From Suicoccus acidiformans (GTDB taxonomy: Bacteria > Bacillota > Bacilli > Lactobacillales > Aerococcaceae): a stretch of 64,000 nucleotides of DNA. The first letter of the stretch is position 1, and every line of letters begins with the position of its first letter. The notes below the pieces were generated by a model. It was not told where the DNA came from. It did no database searches and was given only the letters and a program-made list of their open reading frames with translations. The position numbers and the translations under genes were made by a program. The DNA is taken from the NCBI RefSeq assembly GCF_003546865.1, contig NZ_CP023434.1:2170001-2234000 (forward strand), given 5' to 3'. Shown here one piece after another: positions 44,287 through 53,365 of this stretch.

Positions 44287-45105
44287 TTAATCACCTCCCT
44301 TTACTTCTTGTCGTCTCAGTTGCTTGGTCCACTCTGACAGCACACCATTAAATACGTATTCAGCTATTACTTCCGCTGACCGAGCAAATCGCATATGTTC
44401 CAAAGCATACTGATAACGGTCACTAAAATAAATCATGGCATAGTCACTAGCTGACTGAGATAGCCCCGACTGTCTTAACTGGTCATGAACCAAACCCCAA
44501 ATATAATCTCGATCGTACTTGGTCACGCCATCGACTTTTGAAGTAAAGTTCTCTTCTTGTTTCTCATCTACTTGCTGCCTCTCCTCCTCGTCCTCAATAA
44601 GGAAATCACTCCCTTTAGTTTCACTATATTTAGTCTCACTTCCTTCAGTCTCACTAGGGGCTGAATTTAAGACCGGCCCCGTCTTTCTTTGAGACCCCCC
44701 TAGTGTTTTTTTAACACTAGCCCCGTCTGTATGTAAGACTGGGGTAGTTTCATGTTCTAATTCCCCCAAGTAAATTTTATTTGCCATACGACCTTTTTCA
44801 CTAGAGGACTGTTGGACTTCATCAATTAAGCCATATTCGCGTAAGGTTTTCTTGATAGAGAGTAGTTTTGACTTTGAACAGCCTAAAAGTGCCATCAGAT
44901 TTGAATTGGAATAAATCAAATAAATAGCCCCATCCTCATCAATCCAGCCCTTAGTCAAAGATAACTCCAACCGATCCTTTAAAACCGCGTAGGCTACCTT
45001 AACCTCCAGCTTCATATCCTTATAACGTTCACTCTCAAACAAAATTTTAGGGAGTTTATAATAACGCTCTGATGTTTGATACTGATTAGCGGTAATACGT
45101 TTCAT
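44287..45105 (-). CDS. RepA_N-type replication initiator of the ICE
   Basis: The 272-residue protein begins RITANQYQTSERYYKLPKIL, followed by a winged-helix region YAVLKDRLELS, IYSNSNLMALLGCSKSKLLSIKKTL, as in RepA_N proteins of plasmids and ICESa2603-type elements. It likely starts replication of the excised circle. The middle (about 120-190) is Thr/Ser/Glu-rich and variable. It follows the 55-residue gene by 2 bases. Confidence 0.85.
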   Translation of the reverse strand: MKRITANQYQTSERYYKLPKILFESERYKDMKLEVKVAYAVLKDRLELSLTKGWIDEDGAIYLIYSNSNLMALLGCSKSKLLSIKKTLREYGLIDEVQQSSSEKGRMANKIYLGELEHETTPVLHTDGASVKKTLGGSQRKTGPVLNSAPSETEGSETKYSETKGSDFLIEDEEERQQVDEKQEENFTSKVDGVTKYDRDYIWGLVHDQLRQSGLSQSASDYAMIYFSDRYQYALEHMRFARSAEVIAEYVFNGVLSEWTKQLRRQEVKGGD

Positions 45106-45107
45106 GA

Positions 45108-45275
45108 TTATCCCTCCAAGACTAAAAGTCCAACATTTCCGAATTCATCAAATCGGATTAAACCTACTTGTTCCAATTCATCAACCAGATGAGTTGCTTT
45201 CTCAATATCAACGCCTAAAATAGCCACGAGATGACACATCACGATTTGGCGTGATGATTGTTCCTTCTTTTTCAT
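45108..45275 (-). CDS. Small winged-helix-like protein at the ICE edge, 55 residues
   Basis: The peptide starts MKKKEQSSRQIVMCHL with AGGAGG 7 bases upstream and resembles part of a helix-turn-helix (VDIEKATHLVDELEQVGLIRFDE). The longer frame from 45308 has no ribosome-binding site. It is the first gene of the ICE replication unit. Confidence 0.68.
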   Translation of the reverse strand: MKKKEQSSRQIVMCHLVAILGVDIEKATHLVDELEQVGLIRFDEFGNVGLLVLEG

Positions 45276-45298
45276 GAATTCCTCCTTAAAATAAAAAA

Positions 45299-45327
45299 AC
45301 GAGAACACTTATTAAAATGTTCTCGTT
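45299..45327 (-). terminator. Terminator/attenuator before the ICE replication genes
   Basis: CGAGAACA and TGTTCTCG pair across a 12-base loop and are followed on the minus strand by TTTTTTT. It may stop read-through from the rlm-luxS operon into the ICE or serve as an attenuator. The 177 bases between the ICE start and rlm hold no other gene. Confidence 0.7.
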
Positions 45328-45485
45328 GAACTATTATATTTTATGACGTATCTATTTTTTGTCTACGCAGTCGACATCCAAACAGACATTCACATCAATG
45401 TACTTTTTTTGAACCTTTTTTATGTCAAAATCACTCTTTTCAATAAAGACAAAATGCTTGAAAAAGTGCTTAAAATAAAGGATTT

Positions 45486-46850
45486 TTACCCGTTGCTTCG
45501 TTGTAGCAACACTACGCACTCCACGTGGGGACTTTGGGGGAACAAATCTACCGGCTGAATATACTGCAGCTGATAGCCCGCTTCAGCGAAATGCTGGCAA
45601 TCCCGTGCCTGCGTGGCTGGATTACAGCTGACGTACACGATACGCTCAGGTGCCAGCTCAACAAGCGTATCAATAAAACTCTTATCCAAGCCTTTGCGCG
45701 GTGGGTCTACTACTGCCACGTCAAACTGAATTCCTTCAGCTTGCCAACGAGGCAAGACGTCTTCTGCCTTGCCCACTTCAAAGTGGACGTTTGTAATCTC
45801 ATTGACCTTCGCGTTGTCCTTGGCCATTTCAATCGCTTCAGGCACAACTTCCATGGCGTAGACTTGCCCTGCCTCTCTTGCCAAGCCAAGGCTGATGGAG
45901 CCGATACCACAATAAGCATCCAGAACAGTTTCTTGGCCGGTTAATTGGGCTAAGCGAATGGCTTCTTCATACATGCGCTCTGCTTGTGGTGTGTTGACTT
46001 GGTAGAAGGAGTTGGCAGATATTTTAAATTGCATGCCGAGCATTTCGTCTGTGTAATAATCTTGGCCCCAGAGCACCCGGTTCTCTTTACCTAAAATTAC
46101 ATTGGTCTGCTTAAAGTTGAAGTTTGCCATAAGACTTACCAACTCAGGCACTCCGGCTTTAATTTCAGCCACTATTTCAGCTTCATGGGGTAGTTCGCGC
46201 TGGTTCAACACTAAGACAAGCATTACTTCACCGGTGTAATGCCCTCGCTTGACAATGATATGGCGAATTGTGCCCTTGCCACTGGCTTCATCGTAAGGCT
46301 TAATTTGATATCGACGCAGAATATCTCGTACCACAATAATCGTCTCATCAATCACCGGGTCTTGAATATGGAAATTCTCAACCGGCACTAAATCATGGCT
46401 ATTTCGCCGATAGAAACCGGTTTCTAACTGCCCCTTGACTTGGCGGACTGGGATTTGCGCCTTATTGCGATAACTCCACGGATGCTCCATACCGATCGTC
46501 GGCTGGACAGCAATGTTCTTGAAGCCACCCAGACGTTCAAAGGCTTCCTTCACCTGCTTTTGCTTATAGTTTAATTGGGCAGGGTATGCCATATGCTGCA
46601 AGGTCATGGTCCCAATTTGCCGGCCAATTGGATCGGTTAAGGTCACTCGGTCCGCACTCGGCTCAATCACATCTTCTAAACGGCCATAACCAAATTTCTT
46701 GCCAACTTTGGTTAACTTAAACTGGACGGTCTCCCCAGGGATTGTTCCTTCAATAAAAATCGGGAAGCCGTCCAACTTCACAACCCCACTTCCCTTCGAC
46801 GTCAAATCTTCAACAAGGCCCTTATGCCTTTGATTCTTCTGTAACTCCAC
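45486..46850 (-). CDS. rlmD: 23S rRNA (uracil-C5)-methyltransferase, RlmD/RlmCD type (copy 2)
   Basis: The protein of about 454 residues has a TRAM-like N-terminal domain, a methyltransferase fold with LDAYCGIGSISLGLA, VVDPPRKGLDK and the catalytic YVSCNPATQARDC. I prefer the GTG at 46850 (before VELQKNQRHKG, with GAGAGG upstream); an open frame reaches 46934 and overlaps the luxS end. The final residues come from the ICE but restore the frame. It follows luxS in the same direction. Confidence 0.87.
   Translation of the reverse strand: MELQKNQRHKGLVEDLTSKGSGVVKLDGFPIFIEGTIPGETVQFKLTKVGKKFGYGRLEDVIEPSADRVTLTDPIGRQIGTMTLQHMAYPAQLNYKQKQVKEAFERLGGFKNIAVQPTIGMEHPWSYRNKAQIPVRQVKGQLETGFYRRNSHDLVPVENFHIQDPVIDETIIVVRDILRRYQIKPYDEASGKGTIRHIIVKRGHYTGEVMLVLVLNQRELPHEAEIVAEIKAGVPELVSLMANFNFKQTNVILGKENRVLWGQDYYTDEMLGMQFKISANSFYQVNTPQAERMYEEAIRLAQLTGQETVLDAYCGIGSISLGLAREAGQVYAMEVVPEAIEMAKDNAKVNEITNVHFEVGKAEDVLPRWQAEGIQFDVAVVDPPRKGLDKSFIDTLVELAPERIVYVSCNPATQARDCQHFAEAGYQLQYIQPVDLFPQSPHVECVVLLQRSNG
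45507..45527 (-). other. ICE attachment junction in the rlm 3' end
   Basis: On the minus strand the 21 bases contain GTGGAGTGCGT and lie in the last codons of rlm copy 2, where ICEs of the Tn5252 type commonly insert (the rumA 3' end). ICE DNA follows directly and supplies the final codons LLQRSNG and a stop. The second, direct copy that should mark the other ICE end was not found in the window. Confidence 0.65.
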
Positions 46851-46917
46851 CAGCCTCTTCCTCTCTATTCTCCTAGCCAAGCAAAAAGACCGCATCTCCC
46901 GATACGGCCCAGGCAGA

Positions 46918-47394
46918 TTAGTCTTGATATGCAAAACTTAAATCTTCAATTTGGTTCAAGGTGTCAAGATACTTGGCACCATAGTAACGCGCCATCTCTA
47001 AATTATGATCTAAATAGTTCCCACAATCACGTGCTGTCGCACCAGGAATTTCACCTTCGAACTGGGCAACAAAATCAAAGGTACGCTTCAATAAATCTAG
47101 AACATCCGCCGCTTCAACCGCATCGGTTAGAATTAAATAGAAGCCTGTCCGACAGCCCATAGGGCCGAAGTAAATGACTTCATCTTTGAATTCAGGGTCA
47201 TTGCGTAAATACGTGGCAGCTAAATGCTCAATCGTGTGCATCTCACCCGTATTCATGACAAGTTCACGGTTAGGTGCAGTAAAGCGTAAATCATAAGAAT
47301 TCAGTGTCCGCTCACCAACTTGATCTTGTCGTGACAAATATAGTCCCGGATCCAGTACAAGATGGTTCACAGTAAAACTAGCTATTTTCTCCAT
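46918..47394 (-). CDS. luxS: S-ribosylhomocysteine lyase LuxS
   Basis: The 158-residue protein has the zinc motif HTIEH (residues about 53-57) and GCRTGFYL, with the later Cys in ARDCGNY, as in LuxS. It cleaves S-ribosylhomocysteine in the methyl cycle to homocysteine and DPD, the AI-2 precursor. The start ATG is directly followed upstream by the stop of the next gene, so it is made in an operon with the 125-residue protein and the HAD gene. Confidence 0.96.
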   Translation of the reverse strand: MEKIASFTVNHLVLDPGLYLSRQDQVGERTLNSYDLRFTAPNRELVMNTGEMHTIEHLAATYLRNDPEFKDEVIYFGPMGCRTGFYLILTDAVEAADVLDLLKRTFDFVAQFEGEIPGATARDCGNYLDHNLEMARYYGAKYLDTLNQIEDLSFAYQD

Positions 47395-47772
47395 TTAAAT
47401 TTCCTTCTTCCCTTGCGCTTTCAATGTTTCAAGCATTTGTTCCACATAGGTATCCATTTGCTGCTTATCGCGTGCTTTCTGAGCTTCTGAAAGATTCGTC
47501 GGCTTCAAAAAGTAGCGTACAGCCACTTCCCCGGCCTCGTCATAAGCGACCACCGCCTCACCTTGTTCCGGATCATCCGTTTGGCGACGAACGTCAGGAT
47601 AATGCTTCGCCAACTCTTCCTTCATCTCCTCAGCAATCGCTTCTCTCAAGGCTCGATAAAGTTCCGCTTGCTCTTTGGGTATATAGTAGGCATCAATTTG
47701 CTCGAAATCTTCTAAATTCGCTTGCTTATTCTGCTTAGTGTTTCTCTTCTGCTTCTTGGGTCTTCTTGCCAT
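47395..47772 (-). CDS. Conserved hypothetical protein, 125 residues
   Basis: Starts with a strongly basic tract (MARRPKKQKRNTKQNKQ) followed by an acidic helical part. There is no motif I can name. It abuts luxS (no gap) and the HAD gene (no gap), so it is part of that operon. Confidence 0.75.
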   Translation of the reverse strand: MARRPKKQKRNTKQNKQANLEDFEQIDAYYIPKEQAELYRALREAIAEEMKEELAKHYPDVRRQTDDPEQGEAVVAYDEAGEVAVRYFLKPTNLSEAQKARDKQQMDTYVEQMLETLKAQGKKEI

Positions 47773-48621
47773 CTACTCAGCCTCCCGCTGATATGCTTCT
47801 AGGAATGCGAGATTCCCTTTTTGGATATATGTTTCTAAAGTGGTAATGACGGCTTGGTCTTCGTTGCTACCAATTTGATAGCGGCAATGCTTGCTCAAAT
47901 CTTGGTCAGCATCAGCCATCGCAATACTATAACGCACTTCTTGCATCATGCTCAAATCATTCAAACTATCACCAAAGGCCATGGCTTCCGTCGCTTGAAT
48001 ATTGTATTTCTCCATTAAGTAATGCGCTGCAGCCCCTTTACCACCACCTTCAACGTATACATCCAACCAACCAAAGCCACTCGTCACTGCCTGAATACCA
48101 GATAAGGTAGCATTTAAGTGTTCAATCATCTCTTTCATCGCATCCAGATCATGCTCACTATAAATCGCAAATTTCACCGCAAATTCATCTTCAGGAATCT
48201 CATCAAAGCTATCCACTAGCGTCAAATTATTATTATAGAAGGCAACATTCTCATAAGCCTCGCCCTCACGCTCACGGAAATAGGCCATCGGTCCCGTATT
48301 GGCCAAAGGATGATAACCCGGATGACGATCCAACTCAGCAACCACTTCCTGCATAAGTTCTTTTGACATCGCAAATTCATGCAACATCTCGCCGTTCTTC
48401 ACAATATAATTGCCATTATCACAAGCAAAATATAAACTCGGACGAATCGTTTCATCAAAGTAGTCCGTCACCTTATGGTAGCTATTACCTGTGGCAATAC
48501 AAACAATTATATCGTCTGCTACCAACGCTTCAACAACCTCGTCGAAACGCTCTCGGTCATAGGTCTTCTCTTCGGTCAATAAGGTTCCATCAAGATCAAT
48601 CATGACTAATTTTAGGCTCAT
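47773..48621 (-). CDS. Cof-type HAD phosphatase
   Basis: The 282-residue protein has motif I MIDLDGTLL, motif II CIATGNSY, Lys in GGKGAAAHYL and motif IV AFGDSLNDLSMM, so all catalytic groups are present. It is a close relative of the HAD half of the fusion at 1-1514, including the NGNYIVKNG and YQIGSNEDQAVI segments, which makes the changed motif IV there stand out. The substrate is probably a sugar phosphate or nucleotide; not assignable. Confidence 0.9.
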   Translation of the reverse strand: MSLKLVMIDLDGTLLTEEKTYDRERFDEVVEALVADDIIVCIATGNSYHKVTDYFDETIRPSLYFACDNGNYIVKNGEMLHEFAMSKELMQEVVAELDRHPGYHPLANTGPMAYFREREGEAYENVAFYNNNLTLVDSFDEIPEDEFAVKFAIYSEHDLDAMKEMIEHLNATLSGIQAVTSGFGWLDVYVEGGGKGAAAHYLMEKYNIQATEAMAFGDSLNDLSMMQEVRYSIAMADADQDLSKHCRYQIGSNEDQAVITTLETYIQKGNLAFLEAYQREAE

Positions 48622-48701
48622 TTTATGCTCCTTGTCCTGTATTTGGTCTCATTCTAACATAAATCAACGCAGAGATTAAACCCCTTAGCCATAGATGGGT
48701 G

Positions 48702-48768
48702 AACTGCCCCCTGTCAAGTAGACACTTAAAAAAGTAAATCTACTTAAGGGGGAGCATATCATGGGCTA
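48702..48768. mobile_element. IS3-family end remnant
   Basis: TGCCCCCTGTCAAGTAGACAC followed by AAGGGGGAG resembles IS3/IS150-type ends and the start of an orfA. No transposase remains. The rest of 48622-48818 shows no gene. Confidence 0.4.
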
Positions 48769-48818
48769 GAAGGGGTATTTTGTCGTATATTGTATGCATT
48801 TGTGGTTTGGTAAGGTTT

Positions 48819-48966
48819 GAACCAGCCATCAAACACGAGCAAAACGGTTTCCTAAGGTTTGAACCAGACCTCAAACACGAGCAAAACGATTTCCTAAGGT
48901 TTGAACCAGCCACCAAACACGAGCAAAACGGTTTCCTAAGGTTTGAACCAGCCGCCAAACCTTACT
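48819..48966 (-). repeat. Array 1 of the palindromic 42-base repeat, 3-4 units
   Basis: Three units of 42 bases begin AAGGTTTGAACCAGCC and include CAAACACGAGCAAAACG; a fourth partial unit ends CCAAACCTTACTAAGG. Each holds the inverted pair GTTTGA...TCAAAC. The reverse complement matches the units of array 2 (AAACCTTAG, GCTCGTGTTTGA), so the two arrays are inverted relative to each other. Plus- and minus-strand frames across it are by-products of the repeat. Confidence 0.9.
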
Positions 48967-49003
48967 AAGGCACCTCACTTGCTTCAAACGCAAGAAAACC
49001 GGA

Positions 49004-49888
49004 TTAAATCGTATAAGCCTCTCCTGCGAGAATGCGTTCCTGCTCATGCTCTACCGATTGGCGGTAGCTGTTCCCGAACTTCAACAAATGCACCATCAAC
49101 AAGTACAAGCGGTAGAAAGGCAAACGGTAGCTATAGTCCGGCTCAAGCGGATAATTGTCGCAATAAGCCTCATAGAAGGCCGGGGAGAAACCGCCAAAGA
49201 CGGTTGTGATCGCTAGGTCGAATTCCCGGTCTCCGTAAAATGAGGCCGGATCGAATAAGGCCGGTGAACCGTCGGTCAAGAACATGTAGTTCCCGGACCA
49301 CAAATCTCCATGCAAGAGTCCAGGTTTACTCTGGTGTTGCATTAAATCACGTTCCATCACTTCGCGGACTTTTAAATATAAATTATAATCCGTTTGGGAC
49401 CACAAGCCTTTTTGGACTAACGCTTCAGCTAATGGATCCATCCGCTGATTTAAGAAGAGCGCTGGCCAAGTATCCGTCCACGCATTTGAAAAGGCGATGG
49501 CTGAGCCGCGATAATCTGTGTTAAAGCCGTACTTGCCTGTCGGCGATTGAGCGGCGTGCAGTCGAGCAACCATTTCGCCTAAAGCGTGGTGATCGCCCTG
49601 GTAGCTTTCAGCTAAGAATTCCAGTAACAAGTAGGCAGTCCCGTCAAGTTCGCCTTGGCCAATGACTTCAGGCACCCGTACACCTGCTTGATGCATTGCG
49701 CGTAAGCCTTCAACCTCATTATCATAAAAGGCGGCAGTTTGCCCGGGTTGGTTTAATAAGAAGTACTTCTTGCTTGCTGTCTCGACCTGATATGCTTGAT
49801 TCACATCCCCGCCTGCAACCCGTTGGATACGCTGAATCCCATCTACTGGCAATTCTTTAAACCATCTTGCTTCATGCACTTTCCTCAC
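49004..49888 (-). CDS. Fructosamine-kinase-family protein
   Basis: The 294-residue protein has the aminoglycoside/fructosamine kinase fold: NQAYQVETASKKYFLLN, the ATP region, YLLLEFL hinge, the catalytic LLHGDLWSGNYMF and metal-binding ALFDPASFYGDREFDLA. FN3K-like proteins phosphorylate sugars attached to protein amines (deglycation); the bacterial substrate is often unknown. It directly follows tex with no gap and is followed by array 1. Confidence 0.88.
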   Translation of the reverse strand: MRKVHEARWFKELPVDGIQRIQRVAGGDVNQAYQVETASKKYFLLNQPGQTAAFYDNEVEGLRAMHQAGVRVPEVIGQGELDGTAYLLLEFLAESYQGDHHALGEMVARLHAAQSPTGKYGFNTDYRGSAIAFSNAWTDTWPALFLNQRMDPLAEALVQKGLWSQTDYNLYLKVREVMERDLMQHQSKPGLLHGDLWSGNYMFLTDGSPALFDPASFYGDREFDLAITTVFGGFSPAFYEAYCDNYPLEPDYSYRLPFYRLYLLMVHLLKFGNSYRQSVEHEQERILAGEAYTI

Positions 49889-52060
49889 CTAATCTTTCAA
49901 GCGTTTTAAGCCGATACGATTTTTGGCCTTATCTAACTGAATCACTTCAACATTCACAATGTCTCCAACAGAGACCACTTCAGAAGGATGCTTCACAAAC
50001 TTATTGGATAATTTCGAAATATGAATTAGACCGTCTTCCTTCACGCCAATATCCACAAAGGCACCGAAATCCACCACATTGCGCACCACTCCTTGAAGTC
50101 GCATCCCAACTTCCAAGTCATCCATAGAGAGCACGTCGTCGCGAAGCACTGGGGCTGCCTGTCCATCACGAATATCCGCCGTCGGATGCTTCAAGCCGTC
50201 CAGAATATCCTCTACCGTCGCTTGCTCAAGTTCATAGCGCTCCATCAAGTCCGCAACTTTCAAGCCATCCAAGGCTGCCTTGCTTTCTTCACTGCCAATC
50301 GCTTCGACTTCAAGGCCCGCCTCTTTCAAAAAACTTTCTGCGATGTCGTAGCTTTCCGGGTGAATGCTAGTTTGGTCCAGCGGATTCTCGCCACCCATAA
50401 TACGGATAAAGCCTACTGATTGCTCATACGTCTTAGCTCCGAGGCGTTTAACGTCTTTCAGTTGCTCGCGTGAGGTGTAGTTGCCAATCTCATTCCGCAT
50501 TGCCACAATATTCCTCGCCGTCGCTTGGGTCAAACCTGATACGTGTTGTAAGAGCTGCACTGACGCGGTATTTAAATCTACCCCAACTTGGTTGACTGTA
50601 ATATTAATAACGAAATCGAGTGCTTCATTCAAATCTTTCTGGGATACATCATGTTGGTATTGGCCGACTCCCATTGATTTCGGATCGATTTTGATAAGTT
50701 CTGCTAGTGGGTCTTGCAGACGACGGGCGATGCTTACGGCACTACGTTCTTCGACTTGGAAGTCAGGGAACTCTTCACGCGCAATCTCGCTGGCTGAATA
50801 TACCGACGCGCCTGCTTCATTCACGACTATAAATTGCGTAGCCAAGTTATTTGCTTGAATTACTTCACTGACAAATTGCTCCGACTCACGGCTAGCTGTT
50901 CCGTTCCCGATAGCGATAACATCGACATCATACTTGTCAATATAAGCCAATAACTCTTGCGCAGCAGCTTGGCGTTTCTTCTCACTAGCCGGTTTATGCG
51001 GATAAATCACACCCTTATCCAAAACGCGACCGGTTTCGTTGATAATAGCTAACTTGCACCCAGTACGGTAAGCCGGGTCAAAGCCCATCACGACTTTCCC
51101 TTTCAAAGGCGGTTGAAGTAATAGGTGACGTAAATTCTCGCCGAAGACTTCAATCGCTTGTGCATCAGCAGATTCGGTCTTCTCATTACGCATCTCACGC
51201 TCAATCGCTGGTTGGATAAAGCGTTTATAAGCGTCAGCTATTGCGGTTTCAACATAGCCGCGTTTGTCTTCCGGTAACTTTTCATCAATGAAATGACGCC
51301 CCATATATTGCAGAACTGGCTCTTCATCAGCGACGACTTTCACTGAGAGAACTCCCTCTTTTTCGGCCCGATTAATCGCTAAGGTCCGATGATCTAATAA
51401 GTTCCCTAAAGGCTCTTCGAAATCGTAGTACATCTGATAAACATTATTCGGATCCTTCTCTTCATCTTTCACTTTGGTCACTATTTGGCCATTATAGCGG
51501 GTATATTTACGGATAAACTCACGGAAACTAGCTACTTCAGACACTTGTTCCGCAATAATCTCATGAGCTCCATCCAAGGCATCTTGAGCAGTTGGCACCT
51601 CATCGGTAATGAATTGCGCTGCATATACTTCAGGCGCTTCATCCCCCTCAGGATGCTGCAACCATGCTGCTAAAGGCTCCAAACCTTGTTCCCTAGCGAT
51701 TGTCGCTTTCGTACGACGTTTCTGCTTATAAGGCGCGTATAAATCCTCTAGCTGCTGCAAGGTCGTTGCCTGCTCAAGCGCCTGCTCCAACTCCGGCGTC
51801 AACTTATCTTGCTCTGCAATCAAACGTAAGATGTCCGCTTTTCGGCCATGAAATTGCACAAGACTTTGGTGATTCTGTTGAATTGCATGAATTTGCACCT
51901 CATCCAAAGACCCCGTCACTTCTTTACGGTAGCGGGCAATAAAAGGGATGGTATTGCCTTCTTCCAAAAGCTCTAACGTAGCTTCAACTTGCTTTGGACG
52001 AATATTAGTAGCTTTGGCTACTTCATTAATAAATTGGAAAGTTTCTTGCGTTTCAGTCAT
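49889..52060 (-). CDS. tex: Tex-family transcription accessory protein (YhgF)
   Basis: The 723-residue protein has the Tex layout: N-terminal helical region with NTIPFIARYRKEVTG, YqgF-like nuclease fold VVMGFDPAYRTGCKLA and GNGTASRESE, helix-hairpin-helix pair (VQLLQHVSGLTQATARNIV, RLGAKTYEQSVGFIRI) and a C-terminal S1 RNA-binding domain (MRLQGVVRNVVDFGAFVDIGVKEDGLIHIS). The minus-strand TGCTATAAT at 52102-52110 is a likely extended -10 for it. Confidence 0.96.
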   Translation of the reverse strand: MTETQETFQFINEVAKATNIRPKQVEATLELLEEGNTIPFIARYRKEVTGSLDEVQIHAIQQNHQSLVQFHGRKADILRLIAEQDKLTPELEQALEQATTLQQLEDLYAPYKQKRRTKATIAREQGLEPLAAWLQHPEGDEAPEVYAAQFITDEVPTAQDALDGAHEIIAEQVSEVASFREFIRKYTRYNGQIVTKVKDEEKDPNNVYQMYYDFEEPLGNLLDHRTLAINRAEKEGVLSVKVVADEEPVLQYMGRHFIDEKLPEDKRGYVETAIADAYKRFIQPAIEREMRNEKTESADAQAIEVFGENLRHLLLQPPLKGKVVMGFDPAYRTGCKLAIINETGRVLDKGVIYPHKPASEKKRQAAAQELLAYIDKYDVDVIAIGNGTASRESEQFVSEVIQANNLATQFIVVNEAGASVYSASEIAREEFPDFQVEERSAVSIARRLQDPLAELIKIDPKSMGVGQYQHDVSQKDLNEALDFVINITVNQVGVDLNTASVQLLQHVSGLTQATARNIVAMRNEIGNYTSREQLKDVKRLGAKTYEQSVGFIRIMGGENPLDQTSIHPESYDIAESFLKEAGLEVEAIGSEESKAALDGLKVADLMERYELEQATVEDILDGLKHPTADIRDGQAAPVLRDDVLSMDDLEVGMRLQGVVRNVVDFGAFVDIGVKEDGLIHISKLSNKFVKHPSEVVSVGDIVNVEVIQLDKAKNRIGLKRLKD

Positions 52061-52101
52061 GAGATACTCCTTTGATTAATATAAACGTTACGAATGATTG
52101 T

Positions 52102-52110
52102 ATTATAGCA
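52102..52110 (-). promoter_or_regulatory. Extended -10 of tex
   Basis: TGCTATAAT on the minus strand, about 42 bases before the tex ATG; the -35 region is poor. The repeat array begins about 100 bases upstream. Confidence 0.5.
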
Positions 52111-52210
52111 TATTCCTGGAGGAGCTGTCTTTGATTGGCAGGTGTAAACGTACTGCTTATCGATTTAATAGGCATACGTTTGCCGAGCAATTCACTAAGC
52201 ATCGAAGAAC

Positions 52211-53215
52211 GGATCAAACCTTAGGAAGTAAGTTGCTCGTGTTTGAAAGGCGAGTCAAACCTTAGCAAAACAGTTTGGTCATGTTTGAAAAGCAGTTCAA
52301 ACCTTAGCAAATTTTTTTGGTCATGTTTGAGGGGTCAGTCAAACCTTAGGAAGAAGTTGCTCGTGTTTGAAAGGCAGTTCAAACCTTAGGAAATTTTTTT
52401 GGTCATGTTTGAGGGGTCAGTCAAACCTTAGGAAGAAGTTGCTCGTGTTTGAAAGGCAGTTCAAACCTTAGCAAAACAGTTTGGTCATGTTTGAAAAGCA
52501 GTTCAAACCTTAGCAAATTTTTTTGGTCATGTTTGAGGGGTGAGTCAAACCTTAGGAAGTAAGTTGCTCGTGTTTGAAAGGCAGCTCAAACCTTAGCAAA
52601 ATTTTTTGGTCATGTTTGAGGGGCGAATCAAACCTTAGGAAGAAGTTGCTCGTGTTTGAAAGGCAGCTCAAACCTTAGCAAAATTTTTTGGTCATGTTTG
52701 AGGGGCGAATCAAACCTTAGGAAGAAGTTGCTCGTGTTTGAAAGGCAGTTCAAACCTTAGGAAATTTTTTTGGTCGTGTTTGAGGGGTCAGTCAAACCTT
52801 AGGAAGAAAGTTGCTCGTGTTTGAAAGGCAGCTCAAACCTTAGCAAAATTTTTTGGTCATGTTTGAGGGGCGAATCAAACCTTAGGAAGAAGTTGCTCGT
52901 GTTTGAAAGGCAGTTCAAACCTTAGCAAAACAAGTTGCTCGTGTTTGAAAGACAGTTCAAACCTTAGGAAGAAGTTGCTCGTGTTTGAAAAGCAGTTCAA
53001 ACCTTAGCAAAATTTTTTTGGTCATGTTTGAGGGGTGAATCAAACCTTAGGAAGTAAGTTGCTCGTGTTTGAAAGGCAGCTCAAACCTTAGCAAAATTTT
53101 TTGGTCATGTTTGAGGGGTCAGTCAAACCTTAGGAAGTAAGTTGCTCGTGTTTGAAAGGCAGTTCAAACCTTAGCAAAATATTTTGGTCATGTTTGAACC
53201 TCCATTCAAACATGA
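52211..53215 (+). repeat. Array 2 of the palindromic 41-base repeat, about 24 units
   Basis: About 24 head-to-tail units of 40-43 bases. Each has an inverted pair GTTTGA-(7-8 bases)-TCAAAC followed by CTTAGSAA. Two main spacer types recur: one with AAGTTGCTCGT leading to GTTTGAAAGGCAG, the other with TTTTTTGGTCAT leading to GTTTGAGGGG; they often alternate, giving a longer period of about 83 bases. The last unit ends in a larger palindrome near 53188-53215. The array fills the gap between the LysM gene 3' end and the tex promoter. No coding frame makes sense in it. Confidence 0.95.
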
Positions 53216-53318
53216 GGAAACACATTGCGCAAACTATACATGGCACCAAATAGGTCAAACTGCGTTCCCTGCAAGATAGCATAAAGCCAACTACTCATTT
53301 CACCTCGCTCCTAGCCAA

Positions 53319-53351
53319 ATAAAAAGAACCAACCGAAGTTGGTTCTAATAT
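53319..53351 (-). terminator. Terminator of the LysM protein gene
   Basis: AGAACCAAC and GTTGGTTCT pair across a CTTCGG-type loop, with TTTTTA following on the minus strand, 14 bases after the stop. Confidence 0.85.
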
Positions 53352-53365
53352 CCATAAAATTTATC

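Noticed and set aside
48740..48968. Open frames on both strands across array 1 (RFEP-type repeats)
   Set aside because: They exist only because 42 is a multiple of three; no ribosome-binding site or sensible protein.
52211..53215. Array looks at first like a CRISPR
   Set aside because: Both the repeat and the spacer parts recur in only a few types; there are no unique spacers and no cas genes nearby.
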